A stretch of 44,265 bases of DNA, taken from positions 1 through 44,265 of the forward strand of contig JAQTYE010000003.1 of NCBI GenBank assembly GCA_028749255.1, read 5' to 3'. The position numbers and the translations under genes are program-made. The notes beneath the pieces were generated by a model that was not told where the DNA came from, did not search any database, and saw only the letters and a list, made by a program, of their open reading frames with translations. Numbering within the stretch: the stretch's first letter is position 1; each line of letters opens with the position of its first letter. Below, piece by piece: positions 1-10,907 of this stretch. Origin of the DNA: Paracoccaceae bacterium. GTDB taxonomy: Bacteria > Pseudomonadota > Alphaproteobacteria > Rhodobacterales > Rhodobacteraceae.

Positions 1-572
1 TCGGAAAACGCCGCCGTCAACCGCATGTGCGGCGTGGTGCCCCGTTCGCGCGACAGCGCCTCGAACCGCGCCGTCGCGCGTTCCATCGCGCATTTCGGAT
101 CGCCCTCCAGCCCCGCATCCAGCGCTACCAGAAACAACGCCTCACTGTCCGTCGCCCCTTTGCGGTGCGGATACAGCCCGTCGGAAATCATCATCTCGGC
201 ATCGCGGCGGAACAGGTCATAGCCGCCGATCTGGCCGTTGTGCATGAAACTCCAATGCCCGACGACAAAGGGATGGCAGTTGTTGCGCGAGGTGGCGGTG
301 CCGGTCGAGGCCCGCACATGCGCCAGAAACAACCCAGATTTCACCTGCGCGGTCAAAGATTTGAGGTTCGGGTCCGACCAGGCGGGCATGACATCGCGAT
401 ACAGCCCCGGGGTGCGCCGTTCACCATACCACGCCAGACCAAAGCCGTCAGCATTGATCGCCGTGTGGCATTGCGTGGCACAATGGCTTTGATGGATCAG
501 CGAATGGCCGGGGCGGCTGATGATCTCATCCAGGAAAATCGGTTCCCCGATATAGGCGGCCCAACGGCACAT
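1..572 (-). CDS. class II glutamine amidotransferase (YafJ/EgtC-like), 3' end cut by window
   Basis: The frame opens at an ATG at 572 and runs off the left edge, giving about 190 residues. The protein begins Met-Cys-Arg-Trp, so Cys2 would become the N-terminal nucleophile of an Ntn-type glutaminase domain after Met removal. Further on are family-typical patches: NADGFGLAWY near residue 40, FLAHVRASTG near 83, and the HNGQI segment near 111. This matches the YafJ/EgtC group of stand-alone class II glutamine amidotransferases, which release ammonia from glutamine or hydrolyse gamma-glutamyl amides. The physiological substrate cannot be told from sequence. It is transcribed in the same direction as the DUF1330 gene and alaS upstream, with about 90 bp between. 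Confidence 0.85.
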   Translation of the reverse strand, partial: MCRWAAYIGEPIFLDEIISRPGHSLIHQSHCATQCHTAINADGFGLAWYGERRTPGLYRDVMPAWSDPNLKSLTAQVKSGLFLAHVRASTGTATSRNNCHPFVVGHWSFMHNGQIGGYDLFRRDAEMMISDGLYPHRKGATDSEALFLVALDAGLEGDPKCAMERATARFEALSRERGTTPHMRLTAAFS

Positions 573-659
573 GTATCGCCCCCATCGCGGCCTGTGATGA
601 CCGCAGTCCAGATGCTCCGCCCCAAGATCAGGTTAACAACCCCGGGGCGGTGCGCCAAG

Positions 660-950
660 TCATTCCATCGCTTCGACGATCACCAGATCGCGCTCCGACG
701 CGCCTTTGGCATGGGCCAGCGCCGCCTGATAGGCCGGGCCGCGATAGCAGGCCTCGGCGGCCTCCAGGCTCGGGAACCAGGCCAGCACATTGCGCGCCCG
801 GTCATTGCCTTCCAGCTGCACATAGCGCGCGCCACGGGCCAGGAATTTGCCGCCCGCCGCGGCAATCGCCGGGCCCGCCAGTTCGGCATATTTGCCATAG
901 GCTTCGGCATCCAGAACGGTCACATGGGCAATCCAATAGGCTCCGGGCAT
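660..950 (-). CDS. DUF1330 family protein
   Basis: A 96-residue protein with the features of the DUF1330 dimeric alpha/beta-barrel fold: an N-terminal strand (AYWIAHVTV), a central GGKFLARG turn and an arginine-rich FPSLEAAEACYRGPAYQ segment. Function is unknown; relatives are small cytosolic proteins of the ferredoxin-like fold. The start is taken as the ATG at 950 rather than the in-frame TTG at 953. The ATG overlaps the alaS stop by one base (TGATG) and has AGGAGA about 7 bases upstream inside the alaS tail. It is therefore probably translationally coupled to alaS, although no functional link is evident. Confidence 0.85.
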   Translation of the reverse strand: MPGAYWIAHVTVLDAEAYGKYAELAGPAIAAAGGKFLARGARYVQLEGNDRARNVLAWFPSLEAAEACYRGPAYQAALAHAKGASERDLVIVEAME

Positions 951-3607
951 CAAAGTTCTCCTGCAATCACGGCCTTGACGGCGGAGACCGCCTCATCAGC
1001 CTTCGACGGATCGGCCCCGCCCGCCTGCGCCATATCGGGGCGGCCCCCGCCACCCTTGCCGCCAAGCGCGGCCGCTGCGGCCTTGACCATATCGACCGCG
1101 CTGATTTTATCGGTGCAATCCGCCGTCACGCCTGCGGCCACCGCCGCCTTGCCGCCGGTATCGGCCACAACCAGCACCGCGCCAGAGCCAACCTGCGCCT
1201 TCAGCGCATCGACCAACGCTGGCAGATCCTTTCCGGAAACCCCGGAAACCACTTGAGCAATGAACTTCAAGCCGTTGATTTCAATCGCTTCCGGTCCACC
1301 TGCCGCACCGCCGCCCATGGCCAGTTCACGCCGCAACTGCGCCACTTCATTGGCCAGTTGCTTGCGCTCTTCGGCCAGTGCCTTGACCCGGTCCGCCACT
1401 TCGGCGGGCGTGGTTTTCAGCACCGCCGCCGCCTCGGCCAGACGGGCATTTTGCGCGTTCAGATAGTCCAGCGCGACTTGCCCGGTCAGCGCCTCGAACC
1501 GGCGCACGCCCGCACTCGACGCGCTATCCCCCAGCGCCACGAAAGCGCCAATGTCGCCGGTGCGCTTCACATGGGTGCCACCGCACAGTTCCAGGCTGTA
1601 GGTCTTGCCATCCGCGCCCTTGCCCGACCCGAGCAGCGTGCCCATCGACACGACCCGCACCTCATCGCCGTATTTTTCACCAAACAGCGCCTGCGCCCCG
1701 ATGGCACGCGCGTCGTCCGGCGTCATGATCCGGGTGTCAACCGCGGTATTTTGGCGAATGAATTCATTCACTTCGGCTTCCACCTGCGCCAGTTCGGCGG
1801 GCTCCATCGCCTTAGAATGGCTGAAGTCGAACCGCAGACGATCCTCGGCATTCAGGCTGCCCTTTTGCGCGACATGATCGCCCAGGGCACGGCGCAGCGC
1901 CTCGTGCAGCAGGTGCGTGGCCGAGTGGTTGGCGCGGATCGCGCTGCGGCGGGCATGGTCCACCTCCAACCGCGCGGGCTGGCCCGCCGAAATCACGCCC
2001 ATCGTCACCTCGGCGAGATGAATGAAGACGCCTGCGACCTTCTTCGTGTCGGTCACGCGGGCCTCGCCGGTTTCGGTGCGAATGATGCCCTGATCGCCGA
2101 CCTGACCACCGGATTCCGCATAAAACGGCGTCTGGTTCACCACGATTGACACCGCGCCCTTGGCCTCGGTCGCAGCGACACCGTCAACAACCAACGCCAC
2201 GATTTGCGCTTCGGCGGTTTCGGTATCATAGCCCAAAAACTCGGTAACACCTTTTTTTTCGGCGATATCATACCAGATCGTCGCATCTTTTGCCTCGCCC
2301 GAACCAGACCAGCTGGCGCGCGCCTTGGCCTTTTGCTCGGCCATCGCCGCATCAAATCCTTCGGTTTCCACGGCCCGGCCCTTTTCGCGCAGCGCATCCT
2401 GCGTCAGGTCCAGCGGGAAGCCGAACGTGTCATACAGCTTGAATGCGGCCGCACCCGGCAGTGCCGCGCCTTCGGGCAGGTTGGCCAGCTCGTCATCCAG
2501 CAGCTTCAGCCCGCGATCTAGCGTCTGCTTGAAGCGGGTTTCCTCGAGCTTCAGCGTCTCTTCGATCAGCGCCTGCGCACGACCGAGTTCGGGGTATGCG
2601 GCGCCCATCTGACGCACCAGCGCGGGCACCAATTTATACATCACCGGGTCTTTTGCACCCAACATATGCGCATGGCGCATCGCGCGGCGCATGATCCGAC
2701 GCAGCACATAACCGCGACCCTCGTTCGAGGGCATCACCCCGTCGGCCAGCAGGAAGGAGGTCGAGCGCAGGTGATCCGCGATCACGCGATGATGCACCTT
2801 GCCCGGGCCGTCCGGGTCGTTGCTGGTCGCATGGGCCGAGGCCTCGATCAGCGCGCGCATCAGGTCGGTGTCGTAGTTGTCATGCTTGCCCTGCAACAGC
2901 GCGCCGATCCGTTCCAGCCCCATCCCGGTGTCGATCGACTGCATGTCCAGATCGCGCTTGCTGCCATCTTCGAACTGCTCGAACTGCATGAACACAAGGT
3001 TCCAGATTTCGATGAAGCGGTCGCCGTCTTCGTCTTTCGATCCGGGCGGCCCGCCCCAGATGTGATCGCCGTGATCAAAGAAAATCTCGGTGCAGGGGCC
3101 ACAGGGCCCGGTCGGCCCCATCATCCAGAAGTTGTCGTTGGTCGGAATGCGGATGATCTTGTCATCGCTCAGCCCCGCGACCTTCTTCCAGATGTTCGCC
3201 GCTTCGTCATCGGTGTGATAGACCGTGACCAGCAACTTGTCCTTCGGAATCCCGAAATCCTTGGTCAGCAATTCCCACGCGAAGGGGATCGCATCCGATT
3301 TGAAATAATCGCCAAAGCTGAAATTGCCCAGCATTTCAAAGAACGTATGGTGGCGCGCAGTGTAGCCGACGTTATCCAGATCGTTGTGCTTGCCGCCCGC
3401 GCGCACGCATTTCTGCGCCGAGGTGGCACGGACGTAGTCACGTTTTTCAACGCCGGTGAAGCAGTTCTTGAACTGCACCATGCCGGAGTTGGCAAACATC
3501 AGCGTCGGGTCGTTGCGCGGAACCAGCGGAGAGCTGTCCACGATGCGGTGACCGTTGCGCTCGAAAAAGTTCAGGAAGGTAGAGCGGATATCGTTCAGGC
3601 TGGGCAT
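950..3607 (-). CDS. alaS: alanine-tRNA ligase
   Basis: An 885-residue alanyl-tRNA synthetase, the normal length for bacteria. It charges tRNA-Ala in the cytosol and edits mischarged Ser and Gly. The N-terminal class II catalytic domain covers roughly residues 1-420, with motif 2 around residues 60-90 and a glycine-rich PTGPCGPC loop near 165. The editing domain carries the zinc-binding HxxxH (His561, His565) and CxxxH (Cys675, His679) pairs. The C-terminal C-Ala domain has a glycine-rich GGKGGGG stretch near residue 858. The ATG at 3607 is the first in the conserved family position. It follows recA on the same strand, with a likely recA terminator between the two. Confidence 0.98.
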   Translation of the reverse strand: MPSLNDIRSTFLNFFERNGHRIVDSSPLVPRNDPTLMFANSGMVQFKNCFTGVEKRDYVRATSAQKCVRAGGKHNDLDNVGYTARHHTFFEMLGNFSFGDYFKSDAIPFAWELLTKDFGIPKDKLLVTVYHTDDEAANIWKKVAGLSDDKIIRIPTNDNFWMMGPTGPCGPCTEIFFDHGDHIWGGPPGSKDEDGDRFIEIWNLVFMQFEQFEDGSKRDLDMQSIDTGMGLERIGALLQGKHDNYDTDLMRALIEASAHATSNDPDGPGKVHHRVIADHLRSTSFLLADGVMPSNEGRGYVLRRIMRRAMRHAHMLGAKDPVMYKLVPALVRQMGAAYPELGRAQALIEETLKLEETRFKQTLDRGLKLLDDELANLPEGAALPGAAAFKLYDTFGFPLDLTQDALREKGRAVETEGFDAAMAEQKAKARASWSGSGEAKDATIWYDIAEKKGVTEFLGYDTETAEAQIVALVVDGVAATEAKGAVSIVVNQTPFYAESGGQVGDQGIIRTETGEARVTDTKKVAGVFIHLAEVTMGVISAGQPARLEVDHARRSAIRANHSATHLLHEALRRALGDHVAQKGSLNAEDRLRFDFSHSKAMEPAELAQVEAEVNEFIRQNTAVDTRIMTPDDARAIGAQALFGEKYGDEVRVVSMGTLLGSGKGADGKTYSLELCGGTHVKRTGDIGAFVALGDSASSAGVRRFEALTGQVALDYLNAQNARLAEAAAVLKTTPAEVADRVKALAEERKQLANEVAQLRRELAMGGGAAGGPEAIEINGLKFIAQVVSGVSGKDLPALVDALKAQVGSGAVLVVADTGGKAAVAAGVTADCTDKISAVDMVKAAAAALGGKGGGGRPDMAQAGGADPSKADEAVSAVKAVIAGEL

Positions 3608-3671
3608 GTGATTGGGGCCTTTTCGCGGATTTCTCCCCGTTTAGCGCCCGGCCCCGCCCCTGTCGAGTGCG

Positions 3672-3700
3672 CAAAAGCGGCCGGGCCTGCGCCCGACCGC
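3672..3700 (-). terminator. probable intrinsic terminator after recA
   Basis: On the minus strand there is a 10-bp stem (arms 3691-3700 and 3677-3686, one G-T pair) with a four-base loop, followed by four T residues (3676-3673). It lies just downstream of the recA stop and upstream of alaS, as expected for a terminator of recA transcription. Confidence 0.6.
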
Positions 3701-3722
3701 CTTCAATGGCCCGTTCTAGGCC

Positions 3723-4790
3723 TCACTCTTCGGTGAGAGTGTCTTCTTCGCCCGCCACACCGAATTCAAGGCCGTGGCTTGCCCGGATCTTGTCTTCGAT
3801 TTCATAGGCCATGTCGGGGTGATCGCGCAGGAATTGCTTGGCATTCTCACGCCCCTGCCCGATGCGCTCGTCGCCATAGGAATACCAGGCGCCAGATTTA
3901 TCGACTACGCTCGCCTTGACGCCCAGGTCGATCAACTCGCCGACCTTGGAAATCCCTTCGCCATACATGATGTCGAATTCGACCTGCCGGAACGGCGGCG
4001 CAACCTTGTTCTTCACCACTTTCACGCGGGTCTGGTTGCCCACCACTTCGTCGCGGTCCTTGATCGCGCCGATCCGGCGGATGTCCAGACGGACCGAAGC
4101 ATAGAATTTCAACGCGTTGCCCCCCGACGTGGTTTCCGGGCTGCCAAACAGCACACCGATCTTCATGCGGATCTGGTTGATGAAGATCACCATGCAGTTG
4201 CTGCGCCCGATAGAGGCGGTCAGCTTGCGCATCGCCTGAGACATCAGACGGGCCTGGGCGCCGACAGTGGCATCCCCCATATCCCCCTCGATCTCGGCCT
4301 TCGGCGTCAGCGCCGCGACCGAGTCGACCACGACCATGCTGACCGCGCCCGAACGCACCAGCGTATCGACGATCTCCAGCGCCTGTTCGCCCGTATCGGG
4401 TTGCGAAATCAACAACTCATCCAGGTTAACACCCAGCTTTTTTGCATAAAGCGGGTCGAGCGCATGTTCCGCATCGACAAAGGCGCAAACCCCGCCTTTT
4501 TTCTGCTCTTCAGCAATCGCATGCAGCGTCAGCGTGGTCTTGCCCGAGCTTTCCGGCCCGTAGATCTCGATGATCCGGCCCTTCGGCAGCCCCCCGATCC
4601 CCAGCGCAATATCCAGCCCCAAAGACCCGGTCGAAGTCGACTCGATCTCGGTCGCCGGGTTGTCCTTGCCCAGCTTCATGATCGAGCCCTTGCCGAATTG
4701 CCGCTCGATCTGTGCCAGCGCGGATTCCAGCGCCTTTTGCTTGTCTGCCTTGCTCTTGTCATTCATCTCGAAAAGGCCCGCCGTTGCCAT
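3723..4790 (-). CDS. recA: recombinase RecA
   Basis: A 355-residue RecA, full length for the family. RecA coats single-stranded DNA, drives strand exchange with ATP, and stimulates LexA self-cleavage to start the SOS response. The Walker A motif GPESSGKT is at residues 78-85; the core includes the MAW-like [18 protein letters not shown] segment and the L2 loop [25 protein letters not shown]. The acidic C-terminus (EEDTLTEE) is typical. The start at 4790 is supported by AGGAAG about 6 bases upstream; an alternative ATG lies at 4766. A LexA-type operator sits about 60 bp upstream. Confidence 0.98.
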   Translation of the reverse strand: MATAGLFEMNDKSKADKQKALESALAQIERQFGKGSIMKLGKDNPATEIESTSTGSLGLDIALGIGGLPKGRIIEIYGPESSGKTTLTLHAIAEEQKKGGVCAFVDAEHALDPLYAKKLGVNLDELLISQPDTGEQALEIVDTLVRSGAVSMVVVDSVAALTPKAEIEGDMGDATVGAQARLMSQAMRKLTASIGRSNCMVIFINQIRMKIGVLFGSPETTSGGNALKFYASVRLDIRRIGAIKDRDEVVGNQTRVKVVKNKVAPPFRQVEFDIMYGEGISKVGELIDLGVKASVVDKSGAWYSYGDERIGQGRENAKQFLRDHPDMAYEIEDKIRASHGLEFGVAGEEDTLTEE

Positions 4791-4851
4791 GGTTCACTTC
4801 CTTATCCCATAGCGCAGGACGATCAGCAATCGCCGCTTTCCCGCGCAAGAT

Positions 4852-4866
4852 GTTCACCCTTTGATC
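4852..4866. promoter_or_regulatory. LexA operator (SOS box) for recA
   Basis: The sequence reads GTTC, seven bases, GATC. The LexA operator described for Rhodobacter sphaeroides recA is GTTC-N7-GATC, a variant of the alphaproteobacterial GTTC-N7-GTTC. It lies 62 bp upstream of the recA start codon, where LexA would block the promoter. Confidence 0.75.
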
Positions 4867-5000
4867 TTAATTGTATATGAGCACAAAAACAGAACGCATC
4901 AACTAAATTCGTCATGAATACATTGCAAGAGATTGGTTAAAGAGTGGTTTACCTCAACCGGGCATCACTTTATTCAGAACCAAACGTCTATGAGGGCAGG

Positions 5001-5594
5001 ATGCTGATTTTCTGGGAGCAGCGGCTGGTTTTTCTGGCCACACCGAAAGCCGGATCGTCGGCGGTCGAGGCCGCGCTGGAGCCATTGGCGGCAGTGGCCA
5101 TGCAACGCCCGGACGACCTTAAACACATGAATGCACAGGATTATCACCGTCACATCGCGCCCTATCTGACGGCCCGCACCGGCACGCAGTTTTCGACCGT
5201 TGCCCTGATGCGTGAACCGATCGGGTGGCTGCGGTCATGGTATCGGTTTCGACTGCGCGACGATGCGGACACCCCGGGCCACCCGATGCGCGGAAAAAAT
5301 TTCGACGCGTTCGCCCGCGATTTTGCCTCGGATAGCCCGCCTGCTCACGCCAATATCGGCAGCCAGTCGGCGATTCTGACCGGGCCAGACGGCGCGCCAC
5401 TGATTGACCGGATTTTCCGCTACGAAAATATCGACGCCTTTGTGCATTTTCTTGAAGATCGGCTTGACTGCGCGATCACCTTGCCGCGCGTGAACGTGCC
5501 GCCCGCGGTGGATGTGCAGCTTTCGGCGGATACCGAAGCGCAACTACAAGAGGTTATGGCGGCGGATTTTGCATTGTACAGAACGCTGAGCTAA
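5001..5594 (+). CDS. sulfotransferase-family protein
   Basis: A 197-residue protein with the two PAPS-binding signatures of sulfotransferases. The 5'-phosphosulfate loop is TPKAGSS at residues 14-20, and the 3'-phosphate segment is LMREPIGWLRSWYRFR near residues 70-85. Such enzymes move sulfate from PAPS to a hydroxyl or amine; the acceptor is not predictable. The open frame reaches back to a GTG at 4944, but the ATG at 5001 is preferred because it directly precedes the LIFWEQRLVFLATPK strand and follows a purine-rich GAGGGCAGG, although that stretch lies close to the start. It is shorter than many sulfotransferases, as is usual for this recA-neighbour group. It stands alone, between divergent recA and convergent cckA. 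Confidence 0.8.
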   Translation: MLIFWEQRLVFLATPKAGSSAVEAALEPLAAVAMQRPDDLKHMNAQDYHRHIAPYLTARTGTQFSTVALMREPIGWLRSWYRFRLRDDADTPGHPMRGKNFDAFARDFASDSPPAHANIGSQSAILTGPDGAPLIDRIFRYENIDAFVHFLEDRLDCAITLPRVNVPPAVDVQLSADTEAQLQEVMAADFALYRTLS

Positions 5595-5614
5595 GCGCTG
5601 CAAACCGATACGCA

Positions 5615-5632
5615 GGCCCTCATCGGAGGGCC
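5615..5632. terminator. short hairpin between convergent genes
   Basis: There is a perfect 7-bp GC stem with a four-base loop (arms 5615-5621 and 5626-5632) in the 54-bp gap between the sulfotransferase stop and the cckA stop. There is no T run on either strand, so terminator function is only a guess. Confidence 0.35.
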
Positions 5633-5648
5633 GCACGCCTCCCTCAAG

Positions 5649-7979
5649 TCAGGGAATTTTATTTTGGACCGTTGCAGTCAGCTCACTCAACGAGAAGGGT
5701 TTGGGCAGAAATACCGAATTGGGCACTGGTGGGCGGCCATCATTGAACACGTCCTCGGCATAGCCTGAAACGAAAACAACCGCCGTGTTGGGCCGCGCCT
5801 TCAGCGCCTCTGCCACCCAGGTTGGCCCGTCCATTCCCGGCATGATCACATCGGTGACGAACACATCAACCTTCAGCGTTTCGTCCTCCAGAATGCGCAA
5901 TGCCTCTTCGGCGCAATCGGCTTCGAACACCGTATAACCGCGCAGTTTGAGCGCGCGCGAGGCAAAAGCCCGCACCGGCGCCTCATCCTCGACCAGTAGC
6001 ACTGTCGCAGTACCGGTCCGGGCGGACTGGTCGATCGACGGTTGCGGCTCAGGCTCACCTTCGGGTTCGCTCACATGGTCATGCGCGGGCAGATAGATCG
6101 TGAAACTGGTGCCAGACCCCAGCACAGAGTCGCAAAAAATATAGCCCCCGGTTTGCTTGATGATCCCATAGGCGGTGGACAGGCCCAGTCCGGTGCCTTC
6201 GCCTGCCCGTTTCGTCGTATAGAACGGCTCAAAAATCTTGCTGATCTTGTCTGGCGCAATCCCTGTGCCTTCGTCGGTGACTTTGACCATCACATAATCG
6301 CCCTTGGGCACGGCCACGCGATCCCGGCGCAAATCCTCCAGCAGCGTTACCCCTTCGGTCTCGATCTTGATCTCGCCGCCACCGGGCATCGCATCACGCG
6401 CATTCACCACAAGGTTCATGATCACCTGTTCCAACTGCCGCTTGTCGGCACGGATCGGGCGCAGATCGGGCGCATGAGACAGGCTCAAGCGCACCTTTTC
6501 CCCCACCAGACGGTTCAGCAGATGAGTCAGATCCGACAGCGTATCGCGCAGATCAATGACCCGTGGCTTCAGCGTCTGCTTGCGCGAAAACGCCAGCAAT
6601 TGCCCGACCAGCGAGGCCGCCCGATTGGCGTTCTGACTGATCTGATCCAGGTCGGCATAATCCGGGTCACCCTTGTCATGGCGCAACATCAACAGATCGC
6701 AGTGGCCCGAGATTGCGGTTAGCAAGTTGTTGAAATCATGGGCAACCCCCCCTGCAAGCTGGCCGATCGCCTGCATCTTCTGGCTTTGCACGAACTGCGC
6801 CTCAAGGGTTTTCAGCTGTGTTGCATCTGACAGAACAGCGATCAACCCGGCACGCCCTTCATCGACAAATCGGCTCAGCGCAACCTGCAAGAACACCTCT
6901 CTGTCGCCGCGACGGGCGCGCAGGACCTCGGGGCGTCGCTCAGTCCGTCCCGCCAGCGCATCGGCCACCCAGTCATTGACCGGCCGCCCAAGCCCTTCGA
7001 ACAGATCGGCAAGCCGCGTCTCGGGCACAATCTGCCCCATCAACCCGCGGGCGGCCCTGTTCACCGCCAACACCCGCCCGTCGCCTGCCAATCGCATCAA
7101 TGCCACCGGTAAGGATTCAAACGAAGCCGGGTCATGTGCCGTGCGGGCCCCCGCGGTCATCGGCAGCAGATAAATCTCGTTGCGCCCGCCTGCCCCTTCC
7201 AACTCCGCCACGACACATCGCAGAGGGCCGTTGGTGGTGGCAATTTCGTGCTCCTCGCCCGAGCGTAACGGCAATTCCGCGAAAATCCGGTCCAGCGTGC
7301 GCACCCGTTCACCGACAATCCGGCGCAGCGCCTCGTTCATGAACAAAACCGTGCCCGATTTCGATACCGTCAGCATCGGCAAGCTGATGGTTTCCGCGCC
7401 GCGACCGCCCGCGGGCCGCTCCACCATATCTTCCAGCCGCCACAAATAGGCATCGTGGCCGATCTGATGCACCGACAGCCGCACATGGCCGCGCCGGGTC
7501 ACCAGGTCTTCGCGCGCGCCCCCCAAGGCCGCCGCCTTGTTTTGCAGCCGGTGCAGCACCGCGCCGGGGTTGGCGAACATTTCCCCCAAAGCACGGGTCA
7601 AGGTCTGCCCCCCGCGCGAGCCGAACCGTTCAACCGCGGCCCGATTCTGAAACCCGATCTCGCCATCGACATCGGTGGTAAACGACGGCGACGCGTCATG
7701 TGCGATAAATACGGCAATCTGATCATTTGCCCGCACGCGCGCACGGGCTTGCCGCCGCGCCGCCAGCCGCACCAGCCCCGCCAGAACGACAAAACTGCCC
7801 GCAACCGACAACAGCACCATCGTCAGCACCCGGTCACTGACCAGCATTGCCCCAGCCGCAGCCGCAACACCCGCCGCCAGCAGATAAAGTGCGCCCGGCG
7901 CAAGCAGTGCCGCCGTTCGCGAGAGCGGCTGCAGGGGCTGATCGGGATGCACCACGTCAGGAATCCTCTTCAGAATCAA
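5649..7979 (-). CDS. cckA: hybrid histidine kinase CckA
   Basis: A 776-residue hybrid sensor kinase. Two membrane helices (about residues 23-46 and 51-73) are followed by PAS-like regions (about 88-165, 195-275, 285-390). The dimerisation/phosphoacceptor helix has His414 in the HDFNN motif characteristic of CckA. The ATPase domain has an N box near Asn522/Asn526 and a GEGTGLGL box at 593-600. The C-terminal receiver domain has phospho-acceptor Asp710 and Lys760. In alphaproteobacteria CckA passes phosphate through ChpT to CtrA and CpdR; in Rhodobacter capsulatus this controls motility and GTA production. A perfect CtrA site lies 26 bp upstream, which suggests feedback. The start ATG at 7979 directly precedes a hydrophilic N-tail. 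Confidence 0.95.
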   Translation of the reverse strand: MILKRIPDVVHPDQPLQPLSRTAALLAPGALYLLAAGVAAAAGAMLVSDRVLTMVLLSVAGSFVVLAGLVRLAARRQARARVRANDQIAVFIAHDASPSFTTDVDGEIGFQNRAAVERFGSRGGQTLTRALGEMFANPGAVLHRLQNKAAALGGAREDLVTRRGHVRLSVHQIGHDAYLWRLEDMVERPAGGRGAETISLPMLTVSKSGTVLFMNEALRRIVGERVRTLDRIFAELPLRSGEEHEIATTNGPLRCVVAELEGAGGRNEIYLLPMTAGARTAHDPASFESLPVALMRLAGDGRVLAVNRAARGLMGQIVPETRLADLFEGLGRPVNDWVADALAGRTERRPEVLRARRGDREVFLQVALSRFVDEGRAGLIAVLSDATQLKTLEAQFVQSQKMQAIGQLAGGVAHDFNNLLTAISGHCDLLMLRHDKGDPDYADLDQISQNANRAASLVGQLLAFSRKQTLKPRVIDLRDTLSDLTHLLNRLVGEKVRLSLSHAPDLRPIRADKRQLEQVIMNLVVNARDAMPGGGEIKIETEGVTLLEDLRRDRVAVPKGDYVMVKVTDEGTGIAPDKISKIFEPFYTTKRAGEGTGLGLSTAYGIIKQTGGYIFCDSVLGSGTSFTIYLPAHDHVSEPEGEPEPQPSIDQSARTGTATVLLVEDEAPVRAFASRALKLRGYTVFEADCAEEALRILEDETLKVDVFVTDVIMPGMDGPTWVAEALKARPNTAVVFVSGYAEDVFNDGRPPVPNSVFLPKPFSLSELTATVQNKIP

Positions 7980-8004
7980 CTCATCGCATTGCGCGGCAAA
8001 AGGC

Positions 8005-8020
8005 TTAAAACCTGATTAAC
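8005..8020. promoter_or_regulatory. perfect CtrA binding site upstream of cckA
   Basis: TTAA at 8005-8008, seven bases, then TTAAC at 8016-8020, an exact match to the alphaproteobacterial CtrA consensus TTAA-N7-TTAAC. It sits in the 77-bp gap between the rsmB-like stop and the cckA start. Confidence 0.7.
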
Positions 8021-8056
8021 AGGCATCAAAGCACAACCAAAAGATGTGTCAATCCT

Positions 8057-9235
8057 TTAGGCTGGACGGCGCACAACAAGCCCGAAAAACCCATCCGCGC
8101 CCTGCATCGGCGTCAGTTGGAGGCAAGTTTCGACCGGCCAGCCATAGGTCGCCTCGAACCAGTCTGTCTGCCGGATATTTTCATCTTCCAGCAGAGAGCA
8201 GGTGAAATAGGCCAGCACCCCGCCCGGCAGCACCAGATCGGCCGCCTGACGCATTATGGCGCGCTGGGTTTCGACCAGCGCGGCCAACGCCTCTGGCGTC
8301 AGACGCCATTTTGCCTCGGGCGTGCGCCGCCAGGTTCCCGCCCCGGAACAGGGCGCGTCGACCAGAACCAGATCATAGGGCCCGCCCGGCTGTCCGGGCG
8401 GACAGATCTGCAGGCGCGCCCCGGCCCGCGCCGCACGCGCCGGAATATCGCGCATCCGGCTGGCGTCGATGTCATGCACCGCCACCCTGGCCCCCGGTTC
8501 ACGCGCCGCCAGAGCCAGTGCCTTACCACCGCCACCCGCGCAATAATCCAGCACCCGCATTCCGGGGTGCAGATCAAGCATCCCGATCATTGCCTGCGAG
8601 GCGGCATCCTGCAGTTCGACCAGACCGGCGGCAAAGGCCTTGCTGGCGGCAAGCTTGCGGGCGCCCGCCGTAACCTCCAACGCCGTGTCGGCCAGCGGAT
8701 GGGCCTGCGTCTCGATCCCCTCGCCCGCCAGCGCGGCCTGCGCCCCTGGACGCGTGGTTTTCGCCAGATTGACCCTCAGGAAGACCGGTGCCCGCGTCCG
8801 CATCAACGCGGATACCGCCGCGAAATCGGACCCCAAGGCCTGCGCCAGCTTCGGGCGCAGCCACGCGGGCCAATCCAGTTGATCCAGATCCTCGGGCAGC
8901 GGTGCAGTCACCATCGCGCGTTCGGCGTCGCTCAGCGCCGCGGGGGCGAACCCTTCGCCAGAAAACAACGCCTCGGCGGGCAAAGCCTGCGCCCGGCACA
9001 GCCCCAACATCAGCCCGCGCCCGGTCAGCGCGCCCTCTTCCAGCCCGCCCAGAACGGCGTAGGAGCCACGACAGCGCAGCACATCATAGACATGATCACG
9101 GATCGCAGCGCGGTCACCCGATCCCGCGAACCGATGCGTTCGCGCCCATGTCGTCAGCACCTGTTCGGCAGGCGCGCCAGTCAAAGACAAATCCAGAATT
9201 TCGATGGCGGCGGCGATGCGGGCGGCGGGGGTCAT
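8057..9235 (-). CDS. RsmB/NOP-family RNA (cytosine-5) methyltransferase
   Basis: A 392-residue class I SAM-dependent RNA methyltransferase of the NOL1/NOP2/Sun group. An N-terminal NusB-like helical region (about 1-140) precedes the catalytic Rossmann domain. The SAM loop DYCAGGGGK is at residues 230-238. Motif IV is DAPCSGAG (Cys296) and motif VI is FTCSL (Cys346), the paired cysteines of m5C enzymes. The best-known member, RsmB, methylates C967 of 16S rRNA; the exact target here is inferred, since many alphaproteobacteria carry several paralogues. It is transcribed toward cckA, 77 bp away. A palindromic repeat element separates it from guaB. Confidence 0.9.
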   Translation of the reverse strand: MTPAARIAAAIEILDLSLTGAPAEQVLTTWARTHRFAGSGDRAAIRDHVYDVLRCRGSYAVLGGLEEGALTGRGLMLGLCRAQALPAEALFSGEGFAPAALSDAERAMVTAPLPEDLDQLDWPAWLRPKLAQALGSDFAAVSALMRTRAPVFLRVNLAKTTRPGAQAALAGEGIETQAHPLADTALEVTAGARKLAASKAFAAGLVELQDAASQAMIGMLDLHPGMRVLDYCAGGGGKALALAAREPGARVAVHDIDASRMRDIPARAARAGARLQICPPGQPGGPYDLVLVDAPCSGAGTWRRTPEAKWRLTPEALAALVETQRAIMRQAADLVLPGGVLAYFTCSLLEDENIRQTDWFEATYGWPVETCLQLTPMQGADGFFGLVVRRPA

Positions 9236-9278
9236 GGCGATGTCCTGACTTGCAAGGGCCCGAAAGGCCGGACAGGCA

Positions 9279-9381
9279 GGGGCGCTGCCCCCGCGCGCCC
9301 GGGATATTTTGCCAAGAAGAAAGAGGATCCCCTTTCACCCTGGCCCAAATATCCCGGGGGGTTCGGGGGGCAGCGCCCCCC
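9279..9381. repeat. intergenic palindromic element, copy A (two nested inverted repeats)
   Basis: The outer arms are GGGGCGCTGCCCCC (9279-9292) and its near complement at 9366-9379. The inner arms are CCCGGGATATTTTGCC (9298-9313) and its near complement at 9342-9358. The first inner arm continues into AAGAAGAAAG. Similar words recur at 12973-13002, 19455-19565 and 22392-22443, each time in a gap between genes. Confidence 0.7.
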
Positions 9382-9389
9382 GGCTAGGC

Positions 9390-10907
<1,518 letters not shown>

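Noticed and set aside
4937-4952. A CtrA-like box TTAA-N7-TTTAC upstream of the sulfotransferase gene.
   Set aside because: One mismatch; at this stringency one or two such sites are expected by chance in AT-rich gaps, and nothing links this gene to CtrA.
7980-8056. LexA operator upstream of cckA, because LexA represses cckA in R. capsulatus.
   Set aside because: No GTTC-N7-GTTC or GTTC-N7-GATC is present in this gap. Only the CtrA box is seen.
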